Assembly: GCA_025356615.1 (NCBI GenBank)
Contig: JANXSH010000871.1
Coordinates: 1 to 5,257 of the forward strand
DNA: 5,257 nucleotides
From: Planctomycetia bacterium
GTDB taxonomy: Bacteria > Planctomycetota > Planctomycetia > Gemmatales > Gemmataceae
Reading direction: 5' to 3'
This document shows, piece by piece, positions 3,190-5,257 of the stretch; positions within the stretch are counted from its first letter, which is position 1; every line of letters begins with the position of its first letter. A model generated the notes under the pieces. That model had not been told where the DNA came from and searched no databases. It worked only from the letters and a program-made list of their open reading frames with translations. Position numbers and translations under genes: made by a program.

Positions 3190-5257
3190 ATGCTGCATCA
3201 CCCTGCGCATCCGCGGTTTTCGCCCCGCCTCGTCCGCCTCCTGCTCGCCGTCTTCGTCGGCGGTCTCACGCTGACACTCGCCGCCTGCGCGGACGATAAG
3301 AGTTCGGGGGCGAAAGATCGGGCCAAAGGCCGGGTCGATGTCGAGAACGAGGCACCTTCCAACTTCAAAGACGCCAAGCGCGACATGAAGGCCAATGACA
3401 AGGCCGGCCCTCGGAAGGAGGGCAAGGAACCTGGTGACTCGAGCCCGGATGTACCGTTTCCTCGGCCGCCGCATGACACGACGGGCGGCTCGAAAAGCGA
3501 TGACGTGAAAAAACCCAAGGACAAGCCCGCTCCCCCCAAAGTCTGGGGCCGCGACCCTAGCCGGCCTACTGTGGCGCGCGTCTACTCCGGCGATAAGGGT
3601 CCGCTCGAACTCGTGAGCATGCACGTCAGCGTCCACATCGAGGGGCCGCGCGCCCGAACGCTCGTCGATCACGTCTTCCACAACCCGCACGACAAGGTTC
3701 TCGAGGGGACGTTCGAGTACCCGCTCCCCGCCGGGGCCAGCCCGTCGTACTACGCCATGTTCCTCGGCGCGACGCGCGAGACGCAGCCGCAGATGTTCAA
3801 GCCGAATTCGTCCGGCAAGCCGCTGCCGCTCCCCGAAACGCTGACGCCGAAGCAACTCGCCCGCGCGGTCGATGCCTCCGACTGGGGCAAGCTCCAGGAG
3901 GCCCGGCTCATCGCGCCGGACAAGGCGCTCGAGGCCTACGAGGAGGTCGTTCGCGGCAATATCGACCCCGCGCTGCTGGAATATGCCTCGGGTAACACCT
4001 TCCGGGGCCGAGTCTTCCCGATCGCGGCGAAGGGCTACAACCGCGTCCTGATCGCCTACGAGGAGACGATCCCCGTCACCGGCGGGCAACTCGCCTACCG
4101 ATTCGGACTGCCGACCAGCAAGGTCCACGAAGTCCGCTTCAGCCTGGAGGCCAACATTACGGAGGTCAAAGGCGCGGTCTTCGAGCCGAAAGAGGCTAAG
4201 AAGGAAACGACCGATGACCGCGTGCGCTTCACCCACATCTGGAGCGATAAAGCCCCCGAGGGCGCGGTGTTGTTCACCGCGACACCGACCGACCCGACCA
4301 TCCAGGCGACCGCAGGCCGACACGACGAGAAGGGGATCAACTATGTCTTCGCCCGCCTTCGCCCCAACCTGCCGAACGTCCCCAAGGAAGAGCCGTTCGC
4401 CAAGCACGCCGTCTTCCTGCTCGATACGAGTCTGAGCGAACACCCCGACCGATTCGGCGTGTCGATGAAGCTGCTGAAGACCATCCTCGAGACCGACGCA
4501 GGCATCGAGAAGTTTAACATCCTCGCCTTCAACGCCGGGGCCGCTTGGGTCGAACCGAAGGGCTGGTTGAGTAACAACAAGGAGGGCCGAGAGACGGCCC
4601 TGTCTCGACTCGATGGCGTCGTCCTCGAGGGCGCGACCGACCTGTCCGCCGCGCTCGATAAGCTCATCACCCCCGGCTTCGACCTCGACAAGAAGACGCC
4701 CCTCGCGTGCTTCGTGTTGTCCGACGGTCATCTCACCTGGGGCCGGACCTCCGTCCCGCCACTCGTCTCGCGCTTCCGCAGCCGATGCGCCAACCCCGTC
4801 CGGTTCTTCTGCTACCGCACCGGCCTCGGCCAGGAGAACGCCGAGCTGTTCGACGCCCTGACCCGCGACGGCGGCGGCGTCTTCCAGTGCTACGGCGAGG
4901 CCGAGGTGGCCGCCGCCGCCCGCGCCCACCGTCGGCAATGTCTCGTCGTCGAACGCATCTCCTTCGGCGACGACGCCAAGGCCACAGAGGTCATCGTCGC
5001 TGGCCGACGCTCGGCCGTGTACCCCGACGGTGAACTCATCCTCGTCGGCCAGATGCCGCGCACGGGCAAGACGAAGATCCAACTCGAGGGACAATTCCAG
5101 GGGCAGAAGTTCTCGCAGACCTTCGCCCTCGACGTGCGGACCGATGGCGAACTCGCGGCCCGCGCCTGGGGCGAGGTCGCCGTCGCGTCGCTCCTGTCGC
5201 TGAACGACCCCTGGATGCAGGATCTCGTCACCGCCTACTGCCAGGAGTTCAACATCG
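3190..5257 (+). CDS. VIT and VWA domain lipoprotein, C-terminus beyond the window
   Basis: The frame stays open from ATG 3190 to the right edge (689 codons), so the 3' end is missing. Residues 1-33 form a lipoprotein signal: Arg-rich start, hydrophobic core, and lipobox LAAC with Cys33 as the lipid-bearing residue. Residues 34-127 are a charged, Lys/Asp/Pro-rich, probably disordered tether. A VIT domain follows (about 128-300), with LVDHVFHNPHDKVLEGTFEY at 158-177, GNTFRGRVFPI at 268-278 and YNRVLIAYEE at 283-292. The VWA domain (about 405-590) has a complete metal site: DTSLS at 412-416 (the DxSxS motif), T483 in GATDL, and D512 in LSDG. The remainder is a beta-rich segment ending in AYCQEFNI, where related proteins go on to a short conserved tail. 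VIT-VWA proteins resemble inter-alpha-trypsin inhibitor heavy chains; in bacteria their role is mostly unproven, with metal-dependent adhesion or protein binding at the envelope the usual inference. The tyrosine-rich gene is divergent from it. A long open frame on the opposite strand here is a codon-bias shadow. Confidence 0.94.
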   Translation, partial: MLHHPAHPRFSPRLVRLLLAVFVGGLTLTLAACADDKSSGAKDRAKGRVDVENEAPSNFKDAKRDMKANDKAGPRKEGKEPGDSSPDVPFPRPPHDTTGGSKSDDVKKPKDKPAPPKVWGRDPSRPTVARVYSGDKGPLELVSMHVSVHIEGPRARTLVDHVFHNPHDKVLEGTFEYPLPAGASPSYYAMFLGATRETQPQMFKPNSSGKPLPLPETLTPKQLARAVDASDWGKLQEARLIAPDKALEAYEEVVRGNIDPALLEYASGNTFRGRVFPIAAKGYNRVLIAYEETIPVTGGQLAYRFGLPTSKVHEVRFSLEANITEVKGAVFEPKEAKKETTDDRVRFTHIWSDKAPEGAVLFTATPTDPTIQATAGRHDEKGINYVFARLRPNLPNVPKEEPFAKHAVFLLDTSLSEHPDRFGVSMKLLKTILETDAGIEKFNILAFNAGAAWVEPKGWLSNNKEGRETALSRLDGVVLEGATDLSAALDKLITPGFDLDKKTPLACFVLSDGHLTWGRTSVPPLVSRFRSRCANPVRFFCYRTGLGQENAELFDALTRDGGGVFQCYGEAEVAAAARAHRRQCLVVERISFGDDAKATEVIVAGRRSAVYPDGELILVGQMPRTGKTKIQLEGQFQGQKFSQTFALDVRTDGELAARAWGEVAVASLLSLNDPWMQDLVTAYCQEFNI

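Noticed and set aside
3004..5094. A 696-codon open frame on the minus strand
   Set aside because: It lies wholly opposite the lipoprotein gene, whose lipobox, VIT motifs and complete MIDAS residues are unmistakable. The antisense product is a low-complexity Arg/Gly/Glu/Val/Leu sequence without recognisable domains, as expected when GC-rich codons are read backwards.

Overview
The window looks like chromosomal DNA from a planctomycete, most likely of the Gemmata/Isosphaera type. This is inferred from a set of signals: GC-rich codon use, a secreted F-box-style leucine-rich repeat protein, a VIT plus VWA lipoprotein, the tail of a BNR/VPS10-type beta-propeller protein, a secreted tyrosine-rich small protein, and a pair of C-rich REP-like hairpins. 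No RNA gene, CRISPR array, transposase or phage gene was found.

Layout. At 7-1164 (+) lies an LRR protein with a signal peptide. At 1180-1737 (+) is a decayed locus. It begins with a start codon and signal peptide resembling the LRR gene's, broken by TAA at codon 8, and continues as only the C-terminal ~150 residues of a BNR/VPS10-like protein. A frame break at about 1300 is visible. A short convergent gap (1738-1931) with small hairpins follows, then a tyrosine-rich secreted protein on the minus strand (2396 down to 1932). A gene-free 793-base stretch (2397-3189) separates this gene from a divergent, large VIT/VWA lipoprotein gene at 3190, which runs off the right edge.

The gene-free stretch holds several perfect inverted repeats, an AT-rich patch, a 124-bp REPIN-like element made of two inverted REP hairpins, a 9-bp dyad, and a plausible sigma-70-type promoter (TTGATC, 17 bases, AATAAT) about 65 bases before the lipoprotein start.

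All the proteins seem to act outside the cytoplasm: three have signal peptides or a lipobox, and the remnant belongs to a family usually exported. There is no clear operon or shared pathway, and no convincing new multi-gene system is visible. The best leads are the REPIN-like element, the remnant gene, the tyrosine-rich protein and the palindromes upstream of the lipoprotein gene.
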